NCBI RefSeq assembly: GCF_021026315.1
Contig: NZ_JAJNCX010000014.1
Location: 59,541 to 123,540, forward strand
Length of the DNA stretch: 64,000 bases
DNA from: Rhizobium sp. C4
GTDB lineage: Bacteria > Pseudomonadota > Alphaproteobacteria > Rhizobiales > Rhizobiaceae
Direction: 5' to 3'
Numbering within the stretch: the first letter of the stretch is position 1; each line of letters opens with the position of its first letter. The translations under genes were made by a program, and so were the position numbers. The notes beneath the pieces are model-generated. The model was given only the letters and a program-made list of their open reading frames with translations. It made no database searches and was not told the DNA's origin. This document shows positions 27,565-35,476 of this stretch, piece by piece.

Positions 27565-28377
27565 ATGTGTCGTTGGGCTGCCTATAGCGGTGAACCGATC
27601 TATCTCGAGCATATCGTTTCCTCACAGACCCATTCGCTGATCGAGCAATCGCATCATGCAACCGAGGCCAAGACCTCGACCAATGGCGACGGTTTCGGCA
27701 TCGCCTGGTATGGCGAGCACGCCGAGCCCGGCCTGTTCCGGGACATCCTGCCAGCCTGGTCCGACTGCAATCTGAAATCCCTTGCCCGGCAGATCCGCTC
27801 CCGCCTGTTTCTCGCCCATGTCCGGGCGGCAACCGGCGGCGGCACGCGGCGCGACAATTGCCATCCCTTCGTCAACGGCCGCTGGTCCTTCATGCATAAC
27901 GGGCAGGTCTCCGGCTTCGAACGCCTGCGCCGCCCGCTGGAAGGCCTGCTGTGCGATCGGCTCTATTCAGCCCGTGTCGGGACCACCGATTCCGAACTGC
28001 TTTTCCTGCTGGCGCTGCATTTCGGCCTCGACCGCGATCCGGTCGCAGCCATCGAGGCGATGCTGAAGCATGTCGAGAGCGAGGCAGACCGGCTCGGGTT
28101 CGAAACCGTCATCCGCTTCACGGCTGCCTTTTCCGATGGCGCGCGCCTCTATGCCGTGCGCTATGCCTCGGATCGCAAGGCTCCGACGCTCTACGCCGCC
28201 CCGCTCGGGCGCGGCCATTGCCTTGTCTCCGAACCGCTGAACGATGATCGCGACGCCTGGGTGGCAATCCCGGACGGCAGCGTTGTCGTTATTGAAGGCC
28301 ACGAGATTGCGGTCCGGCCCTTCGGCGGCTGGCTCCATGAGCGTCGCATGCCGGAGCTTCAGCTGGTTGCGAAGTAG
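27565..28377 (+). CDS. Class II glutamine amidotransferase (YafJ/EgtC-like)
   Basis: An N-terminal-nucleophile amidohydrolase domain alone, 270 residues. The start MCRWAAYSGEPIYLEH places the catalytic cysteine at position 2, which becomes the N-terminal nucleophile after methionine removal; this fixes the ATG at 27565. Family motifs include NGDGFGIAWYG, FLAHVRAATGG and PFVNGRWSFMHNGQVSG. No partner synthase domain is fused, and no ergothioneine genes are near, so the substrate is open. The last 19 bp overlap the convergent coaBC gene tail-to-tail. Confidence 0.9.
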   Translation: MCRWAAYSGEPIYLEHIVSSQTHSLIEQSHHATEAKTSTNGDGFGIAWYGEHAEPGLFRDILPAWSDCNLKSLARQIRSRLFLAHVRAATGGGTRRDNCHPFVNGRWSFMHNGQVSGFERLRRPLEGLLCDRLYSARVGTTDSELLFLLALHFGLDRDPVAAIEAMLKHVESEADRLGFETVIRFTAAFSDGARLYAVRYASDRKAPTLYAAPLGRGHCLVSEPLNDDRDAWVAIPDGSVVVIEGHEIAVRPFGGWLHERRMPELQLVAK

Positions 28378-29570
28378 GACGCGATCTTTTCCGCCAGCTT
28401 CTCGGCGACCTCGCCCTTCGGCATGTCCGGCCAGACATCGACGCCGTCGCGGGTGATGACACGCACGGAATTGCGCTCGCCGCCCATGATGCCCGTTTCC
28501 GCGCTCACGTCATTGGCAACGATCATGTCCGCCCCCTTCGTGTCGAGCTTCTTGCGGGCGTTTTCGATGACGCTCTGCGTTTCTGCCGCGAAGCCACAGA
28601 CAAGCTTTGGCCGCATTGCGTGATGGCCGACGGTTTTCAGGATATCCGGGTTCTCGATGAGGTGCAGTGGCGCCGGCGGCTCGCCCGCCTGCTTCTTGAT
28701 CTTCTCGCCGGCCTGCGCTTCAACCCGCCAGTCGGCAACCGCCGCCACCATGACGGCGATATCGGCCGGAAGGGCGGCGAGAACCGCATCGCGCATCTCT
28801 TCGGCGCGTTCGACATGGATGGTGCGGACACCGAGCGGATCCGGGATGGTGACGGGGCCGGAGACCAGCGTGACGTCTGCGCCGAGGGCTGCGAGCGCGG
28901 CTGCGATAGCGTGGCCCTGCTTGCCCGACGAACGATTGGCGATATAGCGCACAGGATCGATCGGCTCATGCGTCGGGCCTGACGTCACGATCGCCTTGCG
29001 CCCGAGGAGTGGCTTGGCATGGCCGTCGAGCAGTAGCGTGGCGGTCTCCACGATCTGCATTGGCTCGCTCATGCGGCCAAGCCCCGCCTCGCCGCTTTCG
29101 GCCATTTCGCCGCGCTCCGGCCCGATGAAATGAATACCATCGGCCTTCAGCGTGGCAACATTGCGCTGCGTCGCCTTGGTCGACCACATTTTCGGGTTCA
29201 TGGCAGGCGCGACCAGAACCGGCTTGTCGGTGGCAAGCAACACGGTCGAGGCAAGATCATCGGCAAGCCCATGCGCCATCTTCGCCATCAGATCGGCGGT
29301 GGCAGGGGCCACGACAATCAGGTCGCAATCGCGCGCAAGGCGGATATGGCCGACATCCTGCTCGTCTTCGCGGGAGAAGAGATCAGTATAGACATGAGAC
29401 GCGGAAAGCGCACCGACGGCGAGCGGCGTGACGAATTGCTGCGCGCCTGCTGTCATCAACGGGCGAACATCTGCCCCCTGCTCGCGGAAGCGACGGATCA
29501 GGTCGAGGCTCTTGTAGGCCGCGATCCCCCCGGCGATGATTAGCAGAATTCGCTTGTTCTTCAATATCAT
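28359..29570 (-). CDS. coaBC: Bifunctional phosphopantothenoylcysteine decarboxylase/synthetase
   Basis: Catalyses two steps of coenzyme A synthesis: coupling 4'-phosphopantothenate to cysteine, then decarboxylation. Residues 1 to about 190 are the flavin-dependent decarboxylase, with the substrate-binding PAMNPKMW and the region PATADLMAKMAHGLADD. The C-terminal synthetase starts at SGPTHEPIDPVRY near 193 and contains SSGKQGHAIA and CGFAAET. Length of 403 is normal. GGAGCGTTCC precedes the ATG. In many bacteria coaBC is beside dut; here dut is 11 kb away. Confidence 0.95.
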   Translation of the reverse strand: MILKNKRILLIIAGGIAAYKSLDLIRRFREQGADVRPLMTAGAQQFVTPLAVGALSASHVYTDLFSREDEQDVGHIRLARDCDLIVVAPATADLMAKMAHGLADDLASTVLLATDKPVLVAPAMNPKMWSTKATQRNVATLKADGIHFIGPERGEMAESGEAGLGRMSEPMQIVETATLLLDGHAKPLLGRKAIVTSGPTHEPIDPVRYIANRSSGKQGHAIAAALAALGADVTLVSGPVTIPDPLGVRTIHVERAEEMRDAVLAALPADIAVMVAAVADWRVEAQAGEKIKKQAGEPPAPLHLIENPDILKTVGHHAMRPKLVCGFAAETQSVIENARKKLDTKGADMIVANDVSAETGIMGGERNSVRVITRDGVDVWPDMPKGEVAEKLAEKIASYFATS

Positions 29571-29636
29571 GGAACGCTCCCATCCCGCTTTCGCGCCGAA
29601 CCCTATCGCGTCGAAAGCAAAATGGAAAGTCCGGTC

Positions 29637-30284
29637 TCAGCGCGCCTGCGTCATCAAAATCTTGACCGCAAAGACAGAGAAGACGCCGCCGAACGTGTAG
29701 TCCAGCCCGCGCAGCACCTTCCTGTTCGTCTTCAGCCAGCCGGCCAGACCATGTGCGCCAAAAACCACGCCGAAGGCGACAGGCAGGCCGATGAGGATGA
29801 AATAGAAGCCGAGAAAGAAGAGCTTGCCGGTCACATGCGGGTCCGTCGCCTTCACGAATTGCGGCAGGAAGGTCATGAAGAAGATGATGACCTTGGGATT
29901 GAGCATATTGACCCAGAGGCCGTTCAACAGGCCGGAGCTGAAGGAGCCACGCTTCGGCGCATCCGGGTTATCATCGAGCTGGAAGGTCGAGCCCTTGAAG
30001 ATCGCCTGCACGGCCAGCCAGAGCAGATAGGCAGCACCGCCGATCTTCAGCACCAGAAAGGCCATCGGCGAGGCAACGATGAGCGCCGACACGCCGAGCG
30101 CCACCAGCGTGGTGTGGACGCAAAGCCCGATATTCGTGCCGACGATGACGCCGAGTGCGGCCACCGGCCCGTCGCGCAGCGAACGGCTGATCTGCAGGGT
30201 CATGTCCGGCCCGGGGGTCAGGCTCAGAAGCAGGCCGGCCAGCGTGAAAGTAATCAGCGTATCGAGATCGGGGATGAAGGTCAT
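29637..30284 (-). CDS. LysE/RhtB-family amino-acid exporter
   Basis: A 215-residue inner-membrane protein with about six helices and the family signature LSLTPGPDMTLQISRSL near the N-terminus. The block NPKVIIFFMTFLPQFV is the second typical LysE/RhtB element. Such proteins export amino acids or related small solutes; the substrate cannot be told. MTFIPDLDTL at 30284 is chosen as the start, 5 bp after the SDR stop codon, so the two genes are likely cotranscribed. Confidence 0.88.
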   Translation of the reverse strand: MTFIPDLDTLITFTLAGLLLSLTPGPDMTLQISRSLRDGPVAALGVIVGTNIGLCVHTTLVALGVSALIVASPMAFLVLKIGGAAYLLWLAVQAIFKGSTFQLDDNPDAPKRGSFSSGLLNGLWVNMLNPKVIIFFMTFLPQFVKATDPHVTGKLFFLGFYFILIGLPVAFGVVFGAHGLAGWLKTNRKVLRGLDYTFGGVFSVFAVKILMTQAR

Positions 30285-30289
30285 GGCAG

Positions 30290-31153
30290 TCACAGTCCGT
30301 TCGACTTCAGGAATGCGGCAAAGGCGGGCGCATGGTCCTTGTGCCAGCGCGACAGCGGCGGGCGGTTGTCGATGATGTCGTGGGCGGCCCATTCGATGCG
30401 CTTTTCATCGAGCTTGCGGCTGACATCATTGTCCGGGCAGAGAATGTAGAAATCGCCGCGCGCCAGGCTTTCCATCATGAAATCGACCGTCTGCTCGGCC
30501 GTCCAGGCTCCGGCCGGCTTTTCCGTGCGGCCATTGGCGGCAAGCGGTGTGAAGACGAAGCCGGGGATCAGCAGATGCGCGCTGACCTTGCTGCCTTGCG
30601 TGTTGCGAAGCTCGTGCTCCAGCGCCTCCGTCAGCGCCTTCACGCCGGCCTTGGCAACGTTGTAGGCCGGATCGCCGGGCGGTGTGGTGATGCCCTGCTT
30701 GGAGCCGGTATTGATGATGATTGCCGGCTCGCCATGGGACAGCAGCGCCTTACCGAAAACGCGCGAGCCATGAATGACCCCGCCGAGATTGACGTCGAGG
30801 ACTCGCTGCCAGTTTTCGAAAGGCCCGAAGAGCGCCGAGCCCGGCTGGATGCCGGCATTGTTCATCGCGATATGCACCGCGCCGAAACGGGCCTCGGCGA
30901 CCTTGGCCAGCGCCTCGACCTCTTCCAGACGGCTGACATCCGTCGCCACCGCCAGAACCGCATCCGTGCCGCGCGGCGATAAAGCGGCAACCTCTGCCGA
31001 CGCCCGATCCAGCTTCTCGCCGGCAAGATCGGCCAGCACGACATTCAGCCCCAGCGCGGCAAAGGCTTTCGCGGCAGCAAGGCCGATGCCGGAGGCCGCA
31101 CCCGTGATGACGGCAGTGTTTGAGGGCTGGAAGACGGGGTGAAGGTTTGACAT
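30290..31153 (-). CDS. Short-chain dehydrogenase/reductase
   Basis: A Rossmann-fold NAD(P)-dependent oxidoreductase of 287 residues. The nucleotide-binding GAASGIG is at 18-24, NNAG near 98-101, and the catalytic residues are probably S151, Y164 and K168 (PAYNVAK). The substrate is unknown. The start MSNLHPVFQP at 31153 is preferred over the longer open frame from 31198. It is directly upstream of the LysE exporter, which suggests a shared unit, though not an obvious shared substrate. It is divergent from the ParDE pair. Confidence 0.88.
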   Translation of the reverse strand: MSNLHPVFQPSNTAVITGAASGIGLAAAKAFAALGLNVVLADLAGEKLDRASAEVAALSPRGTDAVLAVATDVSRLEEVEALAKVAEARFGAVHIAMNNAGIQPGSALFGPFENWQRVLDVNLGGVIHGSRVFGKALLSHGEPAIIINTGSKQGITTPPGDPAYNVAKAGVKALTEALEHELRNTQGSKVSAHLLIPGFVFTPLAANGRTEKPAGAWTAEQTVDFMMESLARGDFYILCPDNDVSRKLDEKRIEWAAHDIIDNRPPLSRWHKDHAPAFAAFLKSNGL

Positions 31154-31195
31154 CGGGGACCTGTCTCGTGGCGGTTTCATTGAATGCAAGGGCGG

Positions 31196-31212
31196 CATGC
31201 GGTATCATGCGG
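31196..31212 (+). promoter_or_regulatory. Direct repeat upstream of parD
   Basis: CATGCGG occurs at 31196-31202 and again at 31206-31212, one helical turn (10 bp) apart, 25 bp before the antitoxin ATG. ParD-type ribbon-helix-helix antitoxins repress their own promoter by binding short repeats, so this is a candidate autoregulatory operator. Confidence 0.35.
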
Positions 31213-31236
31213 CCATCGGCTCAACAGGAATAGACC

Positions 31237-31485
31237 ATGAGCAAATCCGTTTCCATCCGTCTCGACGCGAAAGAAGACGCCTTCATCGAACGCCAGATCG
31301 CCACCGGCCGCTTCGGTTCAACCGACGAGGTGGTCAAGGCCGCACTCGAACTCCTGCAGGACGAAGAGGCCGAGCTTGACGCCATCCGGCAGGCGCTGAT
31401 CGAGGGCGAGGAGTCGGGCTTCGTTGACGAGTTCGACCCGGACGAATTTCTGCAACGGCTGCATCGCGAACATGGCAGGGGCTAG
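31237..31485 (+). CDS. parD: ParD-family antitoxin
   Basis: An 82-residue antitoxin with an N-terminal ribbon-helix-helix DNA-binding fold (KSVSIRLDAKEDAFIERQIA) and GRFGSTDEVVKAALELLQDE, the ParD/CC2985 signature. The acidic C-terminus (EESGFVDEFDPDEFLQRLH) would wrap the toxin. A fair ribosome site (AGGAA) precedes the ATG. The gene overlaps the toxin gene by 14 bp, the usual arrangement that keeps the two products in proportion. Confidence 0.9.
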   Translation: MSKSVSIRLDAKEDAFIERQIATGRFGSTDEVVKAALELLQDEEAELDAIRQALIEGEESGFVDEFDPDEFLQRLHREHGRG

Positions 31486-31777
31486 CCGCAGTTGGACGCT
31501 CAGCCGCAGGGCCGAGAGGGACCTGGCAGACATCTGGCTCTATTCGGTCTCGCAATGGTCGGTCGAGCAAGCAGACAGATATTACAACAGCATCATCAGC
31601 GCGCTGGACGGGCTGTCTCGCGAACACCTTTCCGGCAGGAAAGCGATCATGTCGAAACACGCATATTTCTACCGGCCCTGCGGCTCCCACAACATCTTCT
31701 ATCGCCGCGACGGTGCGAGAATTCTGGTCATCCGCATTCTGCACCAGCGCATGGACCCGGAACGCCACATCTCCTGA
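31472..31777 (+). CDS. parE: ParE-family toxin (RelE/ParE superfamily)
   Basis: A 101-residue toxin with the family pattern TLSRRAERDLADIWLYS at the N-terminus and the C-terminal IFYRRDGARILVIRILHQRMD, where the basic strand and Arg residues form the active face. ParE toxins poison DNA gyrase, whereas RelE members cut mRNA; ParE is favoured because of the ParD partner. The start MAGASRSW at 31472 lies within the antitoxin gene. The pair appears intact. Plasmid-like modules of this kind are common in rhizobial chromosomes. Confidence 0.9.
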   Translation: MAGASRSWTLSRRAERDLADIWLYSVSQWSVEQADRYYNSIISALDGLSREHLSGRKAIMSKHAYFYRPCGSHNIFYRRDGARILVIRILHQRMDPERHIS

Positions 31778-31884
31778 TGAAGGTCTGTCGGAGGTCCGCA
31801 CATATGGGGCTTCCCACTTGCAGTTTTGCCCAATCCGTCTAAAAGACCCGCAACCATATTTCTCACATATCCACGGGTTTTATC

Positions 31885-33108
31885 ATGGCGCTTCCCAAAG
31901 ACGTGAAAAAGGTCGTTCTCGCCTATTCCGGCGGGCTCGACACGTCCATCATCCTGAAATGGCTTCAGACCGAACTCGGTGCGGAAGTCGTCACCTTCAC
32001 CGCCGACCTTGGTCAGGGCGAAGAGCTGGAGCCGGCGCGCAAGAAGGCGGAGATGCTCGGCATCAAGGAAATCTTCATCGAAGACGTGCGCGAGGAATTC
32101 GTCCGCGATTTCGTCTTCCCGATGTTCCGCGCCAATGCCGTCTATGAAGGCGTCTATCTGCTCGGCACCTCGATTGCCCGCCCGCTGATCTCCAAGCATC
32201 TCATCGAGATCGCCAAGAAGACCGGCGCTGATGCGATTGCGCATGGCGCGACCGGCAAGGGCAATGACCAGGTTCGTTTCGAACTTTCGGCCTATGCGCT
32301 GAATCCTGACATCAAGATCATCGCACCCTGGCGCGACTGGTCGTTCAAGAGCCGCACCGACCTCCTGAAGTTTGCCGAAGAGCACCAGATCCCGGTTGCC
32401 AAGGACAAGAAGGGCGAAGCCCCTTTCTCCGTCGACGCCAACCTTCTGCACTCCTCGTCCGAAGGCAAGGTTCTGGAAGACCCGTCGCAGGAAGCGCCGG
32501 AATATGTGCATATGCGCACGATTTCGCCGGAAGCCGCACCCGACAAGGCGACCGTCATCAAGATCGGTTTCCGCAAGGGCGATGCCTGCTCGATCAACGG
32601 CGTCGAGCTCAGCCCGGCATCGCTGCTGGCCGAACTCAACAATTATGGCCGCGACAACGGCATCGGCCGTCTCGACCTCGTTGAAAACCGTTTCGTCGGC
32701 ATGAAGTCGCGCGGCGTTTATGAAACGCCCGGCGGCACGATCCTGCTTGCGGCACACCGTGCGATGGAGAGCATCACGCTTGACCGTGGCGCTGCCCACC
32801 TCAAGGACGAGATCATGCCGCGTTACGCCGAGCTGATCTATTACGGCTTCTGGTTCTCGCCGGAGCGCGAAATGCTCCAGGCGCTCATCGACAAGAGCCA
32901 GGAACATGTCGAAGGCGAAGTGACGCTGAAGCTCTACAAGGGCAATGTCATGGTCATCGGCCGCGAGAGTGAAAAGTCGCTCTATTCCGACAAGCTCGTC
33001 ACCTTCGAAGACGACCAGGGCGCCTACGACCAGAAGGACGCTGCCGGCTTCATCAAGCTGAACGCTCTGCGCCTGCGCACGCTCGGCAAGCGTGCCCAGA
33101 AGGGCTGA
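31885..33108 (+). CDS. argG: Argininosuccinate synthase
   Basis: Condenses citrulline and aspartate with ATP to argininosuccinate, the penultimate step of arginine synthesis. The N-terminal PP-loop [15 protein letters not shown] is intact. [15 protein letters not shown] and the [17 protein letters not shown] segment ([15 protein letters not shown]) are present, and the C-terminal helix domain is complete. 407 residues is the standard length for class I ArgG. A strong hairpin terminator follows. The codon use is typical of a highly expressed gene. Confidence 0.97.
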   Translation: MALPKDVKKVVLAYSGGLDTSIILKWLQTELGAEVVTFTADLGQGEELEPARKKAEMLGIKEIFIEDVREEFVRDFVFPMFRANAVYEGVYLLGTSIARPLISKHLIEIAKKTGADAIAHGATGKGNDQVRFELSAYALNPDIKIIAPWRDWSFKSRTDLLKFAEEHQIPVAKDKKGEAPFSVDANLLHSSSEGKVLEDPSQEAPEYVHMRTISPEAAPDKATVIKIGFRKGDACSINGVELSPASLLAELNNYGRDNGIGRLDLVENRFVGMKSRGVYETPGGTILLAAHRAMESITLDRGAAHLKDEIMPRYAELIYYGFWFSPEREMLQALIDKSQEHVEGEVTLKLYKGNVMVIGRESEKSLYSDKLVTFEDDQGAYDQKDAAGFIKLNALRLRTLGKRAQKG

Positions 33109-33148
33109 GGCAAGACCTCAAGCCGAAGGTCATCTTCCGACTATTCAG

Positions 33149-33182
33149 AAGCGGTTCGCCACACAGGCGGGCCGCTTTTTTT
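33149..33182 (+). terminator. Terminator of argG
   Basis: AAGCGG (33149-33154) with the following TTCGCC pairs with GGCGGGCCGCTT (33167-33178, with G-T pairs), leading into seven T residues. It lies 40 bp after the argG stop. Confidence 0.8.
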
Positions 33183-33228
33183 GCGTTCCGGAAGGGGCCG
33201 AGAAGTGACGAGGCATGGATAAGATTTC

Positions 33229-33243
33229 CTTAATAACATTAAG
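33229..33243. promoter_or_regulatory. AT-rich island with CTTAAT palindrome upstream of chemoreceptor 2
   Basis: CTTAAT (33229-33234) and ATTAAG (33238-33243) are inverted arms around AAC, inside an AT-rich stretch (33215-33282) that also has TATATATTAGTTTATAATG. It is 110-130 bp before the receptor start and likely holds the promoter. TTAA motifs are spaced 5 apart, so this is not the CtrA consensus of TTAA-N7-TTAA. Confidence 0.35.
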
Positions 33244-33349
33244 ATAGTTATATATTAGTTTATAATGAAATATACTGTTGCGCGACGAGCCTTTGGGCAG
33301 AGGGATTTCCGTATCTCGCTGTCGCGTGACCCAACGATCGGGCATTGGC

Positions 33350-35170
33350 ATGAAGAACCTCAAGATATCGGTGCAGTTGTTCATTCTGGTCGGGGGCCTG
33401 ATTGCCGCCTTCGCCGTTGCGACCTATTTCGAAGTCCAGTCGGCGACCGCCACGATCTACAACGAGCGCAACCAGACGCTCCGCGCCCAGACCGAAACAG
33501 CCTTGTCTGTGATGAAGGATTTCGACAACCGTGCCAAGGCTGGCGAATTCACGGTCGAGGAGGCCAAGAAGCGCGCCTATGATCTTCTGTCGAAGCTGCG
33601 CTACGATCCAGACGGTTACTTCTTCGCGTATGACTACGACGTCAACATGCTCTTCCACATCAATCCGAAGCTGGTCGGGCAGAATTTCAAGGGCAAGGCC
33701 GACCAGACTGGCTTTGCCTATCGCGACGCCATCGTAAAGGTTGGCCAGGAAGGCGGCGGCTATGTCAACCTGATCGGCCCGAAGCCCGGCAAGGATCCGA
33801 ACGATTACAGTTATCCCAAATCGGTCTATGCCAAGGCCTATGAGCCATGGAAGGCGGTTGTCGCCACCGGTCTCTACGTGGACGATCTGAAAGGCCAGAT
33901 CCGTCAGCAAATCATCGGGATTGTCGCTGTCTCGGTGGCAATCTTTGTTCTGGCGCTGGGCGCGGCTTACGCGCTGATCCGCGGCATTACCCGCCCGCTC
34001 ACCGCGATCCGCGAGACGCTGCACCGTGTCGCCGAGGGCGATATCGACACGCCCGTGCCGCATCGCGAGATGTCGAATGAAATCGGCATGATGGCAAAGG
34101 CCACGGCAGAGCTTCAGGAAAAGGTGCGCGAACGCCGCGCCATGGCCGAACGCGAGACCGAGCATAAGCGGCAGATCGACGCCGAGCGCCAGCAGAATGC
34201 AGACATGCAAGCCACTGAAGCCGAAACCCAGGCCCGCGTCGTCCGCAATATCGGTCAGGCGCTCGAACAGCTGGCGCATGGCGACCTGACGGTGCGCTGT
34301 GGCGATCTCGGCAGCCGCTATGCGGAGCTGCGCGACAACTTCAACAACGCCATCGGCCAGCTTGAGCGGACGATGACGCTGGTCAAGGAACGCGGCACCG
34401 ATATCGGCGTCAGCAAGGAAGAAATCCGCCGCGCCTCCAACGAACTGGCGCAGCGCACCGAGCGGCAGGCGGCAAGCCTTGAGGAAACCTCGGCAGCGCT
34501 GGACGAACTGACGGTCGCGGTTCGCCAGACGGCGGATGGCGCAAGGGAAGCCGCAAGCCGCGTTGGCGAAGTGCGCTCCGAAGCCGAAAAGAACGACCGC
34601 GTCGTCGAAAAGGCGATCAGCGCCATGAGCGGCATCGAGCAGTCGTCGCAGGAAATCGGCAACATCATCGGGGTGATCGATGAAATCGCCTTCCAGACCA
34701 ACCTTCTGGCGCTGAATGCCGGTGTTGAAGCCGCGCGCGCCGGCGAAAGCGGCAAGGGCTTTGCGGTCGTTGCCCAGGAAGTGCGCGAACTGGCGCAGCG
34801 CTCGGCCGCTGCCGCCAAGCAGATCAAGGAACAGATCAGCAAGTCGTCGTCCCAGGTTGAAAACGGCGTTCAGCTGGTTGGTGAGGCGGGTGAGGCACTG
34901 AAGCGGATCTCTGCGCAGGTCGAAAGCGCCAACGACATCGTCATCCAGATTGCGCATCGTGCCAACGAGCAGGACACGACGCTGCGCTCGATCTCGTCTT
35001 CGATGAACGAGCTGGATCTCGCCACGCAGAAGAATGCCGCGATGGCCGAAGAAACCACGGCCTCGGCCGAAATGCTCGCCAACGATACCGGCACGCTGCT
35101 GGAACTGATCGAGCGCTTCCGCGTCTCCGGCGGTCAGGCTCCTGTTCAGGCTTATCGCAAGGCCGGCTAA
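33350..35170 (+). CDS. Cache-domain methyl-accepting chemotaxis protein, tandem copy A
   Basis: A transmembrane chemoreceptor of 606 residues. After a first helix (FILVGGLIAAFAVATYF, about 10-28) comes a periplasmic single Cache (sCache_2-like) domain to about 185, with LRYDPDGYFFAYDYDVNML and PWKAVVATGLYVDDL. The second helix is near 190-212, then HAMP (to about 265), a helical linker and the signalling domain with hairpin tip [20 protein letters not shown] near 444. The ATG at 33350 begins the membrane protein; the upstream 24 codons of open frame are excluded. The last 306 residues are identical to the next gene. The ligand is unknown, but Cache folds of this class often bind small organic acids. 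Confidence 0.94.
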   Translation: MKNLKISVQLFILVGGLIAAFAVATYFEVQSATATIYNERNQTLRAQTETALSVMKDFDNRAKAGEFTVEEAKKRAYDLLSKLRYDPDGYFFAYDYDVNMLFHINPKLVGQNFKGKADQTGFAYRDAIVKVGQEGGGYVNLIGPKPGKDPNDYSYPKSVYAKAYEPWKAVVATGLYVDDLKGQIRQQIIGIVAVSVAIFVLALGAAYALIRGITRPLTAIRETLHRVAEGDIDTPVPHREMSNEIGMMAKATAELQEKVRERRAMAERETEHKRQIDAERQQNADMQATEAETQARVVRNIGQALEQLAHGDLTVRCGDLGSRYAELRDNFNNAIGQLERTMTLVKERGTDIGVSKEEIRRASNELAQRTERQAASLEETSAALDELTVAVRQTADGAREAASRVGEVRSEAEKNDRVVEKAISAMSGIEQSSQEIGNIIGVIDEIAFQTNLLALNAGVEAARAGESGKGFAVVAQEVRELAQRSAAAAKQIKEQISKSSSQVENGVQLVGEAGEALKRISAQVESANDIVIQIAHRANEQDTTLRSISSSMNELDLATQKNAAMAEETTASAEMLANDTGTLLELIERFRVSGGQAPVQAYRKAG

Positions 35171-35476
35171 AGTCTGTCACATCGGGTCAGCAAACGGGGC
35201 GGTCTTTCCGCCCGGTTTCACGTTTTGGAGTGTGCACGGGAAACCGGGCCGCCGCTCGCAGGCCTGAGTGATCAGCCCTCGACAGGATCGACTGCCGAGG
35301 TGCCCGCGTAAGATCCTGCCGTCCGATTCCATAAGCAATCTCTGAAGATAGCATCAATATATTTGGGAACTGGCATTCAGCCTTTGTTATCCAATTTTCC
35401 AACATGCTCGATTTCAGCCTCAAGGTCTCACCAGATCCCTGCGGCGTATTGAAAAATATTCATAGGAAATACTATT
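35171..35476. other. 306-bp gap between tandem chemoreceptors
   Basis: It holds the terminator hairpin of copy A at 35192-35218, an AT-rich segment around 35355-35475 that probably carries the promoter of copy B, and AGGAAATACTATT just before the copy B ATG. I see no gene or RNA in it. Confidence 0.6.
35192..35218 (+). terminator. Hairpin after chemoreceptor copy A
   Basis: AAACGGGGCGG (35192-35202) pairs with CCGCCCGGTTT (35208-35218) with one G-G mismatch, around TCTTT. The T-run is poor. The core (GGGGCGG-TTT-CCGCCC) is shared with the hairpin after copy B, so it looks like part of the duplicated segment. Confidence 0.6.

Noticed and set aside
33229..33243. Possible CtrA site before chemoreceptor copy A
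   Set aside because: The TTAA halves are 5 bp apart instead of 7, so it does not fit CtrA.
33260..34957. Long minus-strand frame opposite chemoreceptor copy A
   Set aside because: It exists only because the receptor gene is GC-rich. The similar frame opposite copy B (35420-37081) is another shadow of the duplicated sequence.
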